Made by a program: the position numbers and the translations under genes. Under the pieces are notes generated by a model. The model was not told where the DNA came from. It searched no databases and worked only from the letters and a program-made list of their open reading frames with translations. A stretch of 5,177 bases of DNA. Origin: Actinomycetes bacterium. Its GTDB lineage: Bacteria; Actinomycetota; Acidimicrobiia; Acidimicrobiales; Ilumatobacteraceae. This document shows positions 4,767 through 5,177 of this stretch, piece by piece. The stretch spans positions 1 to 5,177 of the forward strand of contig JAEZFY010000201.1 of assembly GCA_023417265.1 (NCBI GenBank), written 5' to 3'. The first letter of the stretch is position 1, and each line of letters begins with the position of its first letter.

Positions 4767-5177
4767 TCAGGACGGCTGCGCCACCACGCGCAGGTACGGC
4801 TTGAGTTCCTTCCATCCGCCGGGGAACAGCTGCTTGGCCTCGTCGTTCGAGACGGCCGGAACGATGATGCAGTCGTCGCCGCTCGTCCAGTTCACCGGCG
4901 TCGCCACCTTGTAGCCGGCGGTGAGCTGCAACGAGTCGATCACGCGGAGGATCTCGTCGAAGTTGCGACCGGTCGAGGCCGGGTACGTGATCGTGAGCTT
5001 GACCTTCTTGTCCGGACCGATCACGAACACCGAGCGCACGGTCGCCGTGTCGCTCGCCTCCGGATGGATCATGTCGTAGAGGTCGGCCACCTTGCGGTCG
5101 GGGTCGCCGATCATCGGGAAGTTGACCGGCGTGCCCTGCGTCTCGGCGATGTCCTTCTCCCACTCGACGTGGCTGTC
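4767..5177 (-). CDS. 1-Cys (Prx6-type) peroxiredoxin, C-terminal part (5' end outside window)
   Basis: This is a thiol peroxidase that reduces hydrogen peroxide and organic peroxides in the cytoplasm. The frame is open to the right edge, giving 136 visible residues; the internal ATG at 5114 is not the start. The visible part matches the Prx6 subfamily in order: SHVEWEKDI, then NFPMIGDPDRKVADLYDMI, then TVRSVFVIGPDKKVKLT with the conserved active-site-region Arg, then YPASTGRNFDEILRVIDSLQL, and the C-terminal dimerisation domain with KVATPVNW, a GDD loop and FPGGWKELKPYLR. The peroxidatic Cys of the PVCTTE-type motif lies upstream, outside the window. One Cys is visible in the C-terminal domain (GDDCIIVP); whether it acts as a resolving Cys cannot be told here. 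The gene converges on the acidic-protein gene and is separated from it by the hairpin at 4709-4741. Confidence 0.94.
   Translation of the reverse strand, partial: DSHVEWEKDIAETQGTPVNFPMIGDPDRKVADLYDMIHPEASDTATVRSVFVIGPDKKVKLTITYPASTGRNFDEILRVIDSLQLTAGYKVATPVNWTSGDDCIIVPAVSNDEAKQLFPGGWKELKPYLRVVAQPS

Noticed and set aside
4747..5163. 138-codon minus-strand frame overlapping the peroxiredoxin
   Set aside because: The neighbouring frame encodes an unmistakable Prx6-type C-terminus; this frame is its shadow.

Overview
The window reads as a high-GC chromosome segment from an actinobacterium-like organism. GC-rich third codon positions, the actinobacterial style of the proteins (proline-rich N-terminal tails, Ala/Val/Gly-rich membrane segments) and a Nei-type glycosylase zinc finger all fit. 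An Acidimicrobiia-like source is my guess from overall style, not something the sequence proves.

Layout, left to right: (1) the 3' end of a plus-strand Fpg/Nei DNA glycosylase gene (1-308), cut by the window edge; (2) after only 15 nt, and convergent with it, a minus-strand two-gene operon made of an ABC ATPase (2885-3646) followed by a 10-TM FtsX/MacB-type permease (324-2888), joined by a 4-nt ATGA overlap; (3) a 145-nt divergent intergenic region (3647-3791) with a perfect 13-bp palindrome; (4) a plus-strand gene (3792-4691) for an unrecognised membrane-anchored protein whose outer domain is extremely acidic, has no Lys/Arg/His, and carries P-x-Met tripeptide repeats; (5) a strong 14-bp-stem hairpin (4709-4741) between convergent genes; (6) the C-terminal part of a minus-strand 1-Cys (Prx6-type) peroxiredoxin, cut by the right edge (4767-5177).

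The ATPase and permease clearly form one MacB/LolD-like ABC system, of the type that works on lipids, lipoproteins, peptides or cell-wall processes rather than small-solute import. Its substrate cannot be read from the sequence. The divergently transcribed acidic protein shares its control region with the operon and is the most novel item here. The two edge genes both have roles in oxidative damage (base-excision repair and peroxide removal), but they lie in separate transcription units, so a shared theme is only suggestive. I saw no RNA genes, CRISPR arrays, insertion sequences or attachment sites. No stretch longer than 300 bases lacks a gene.
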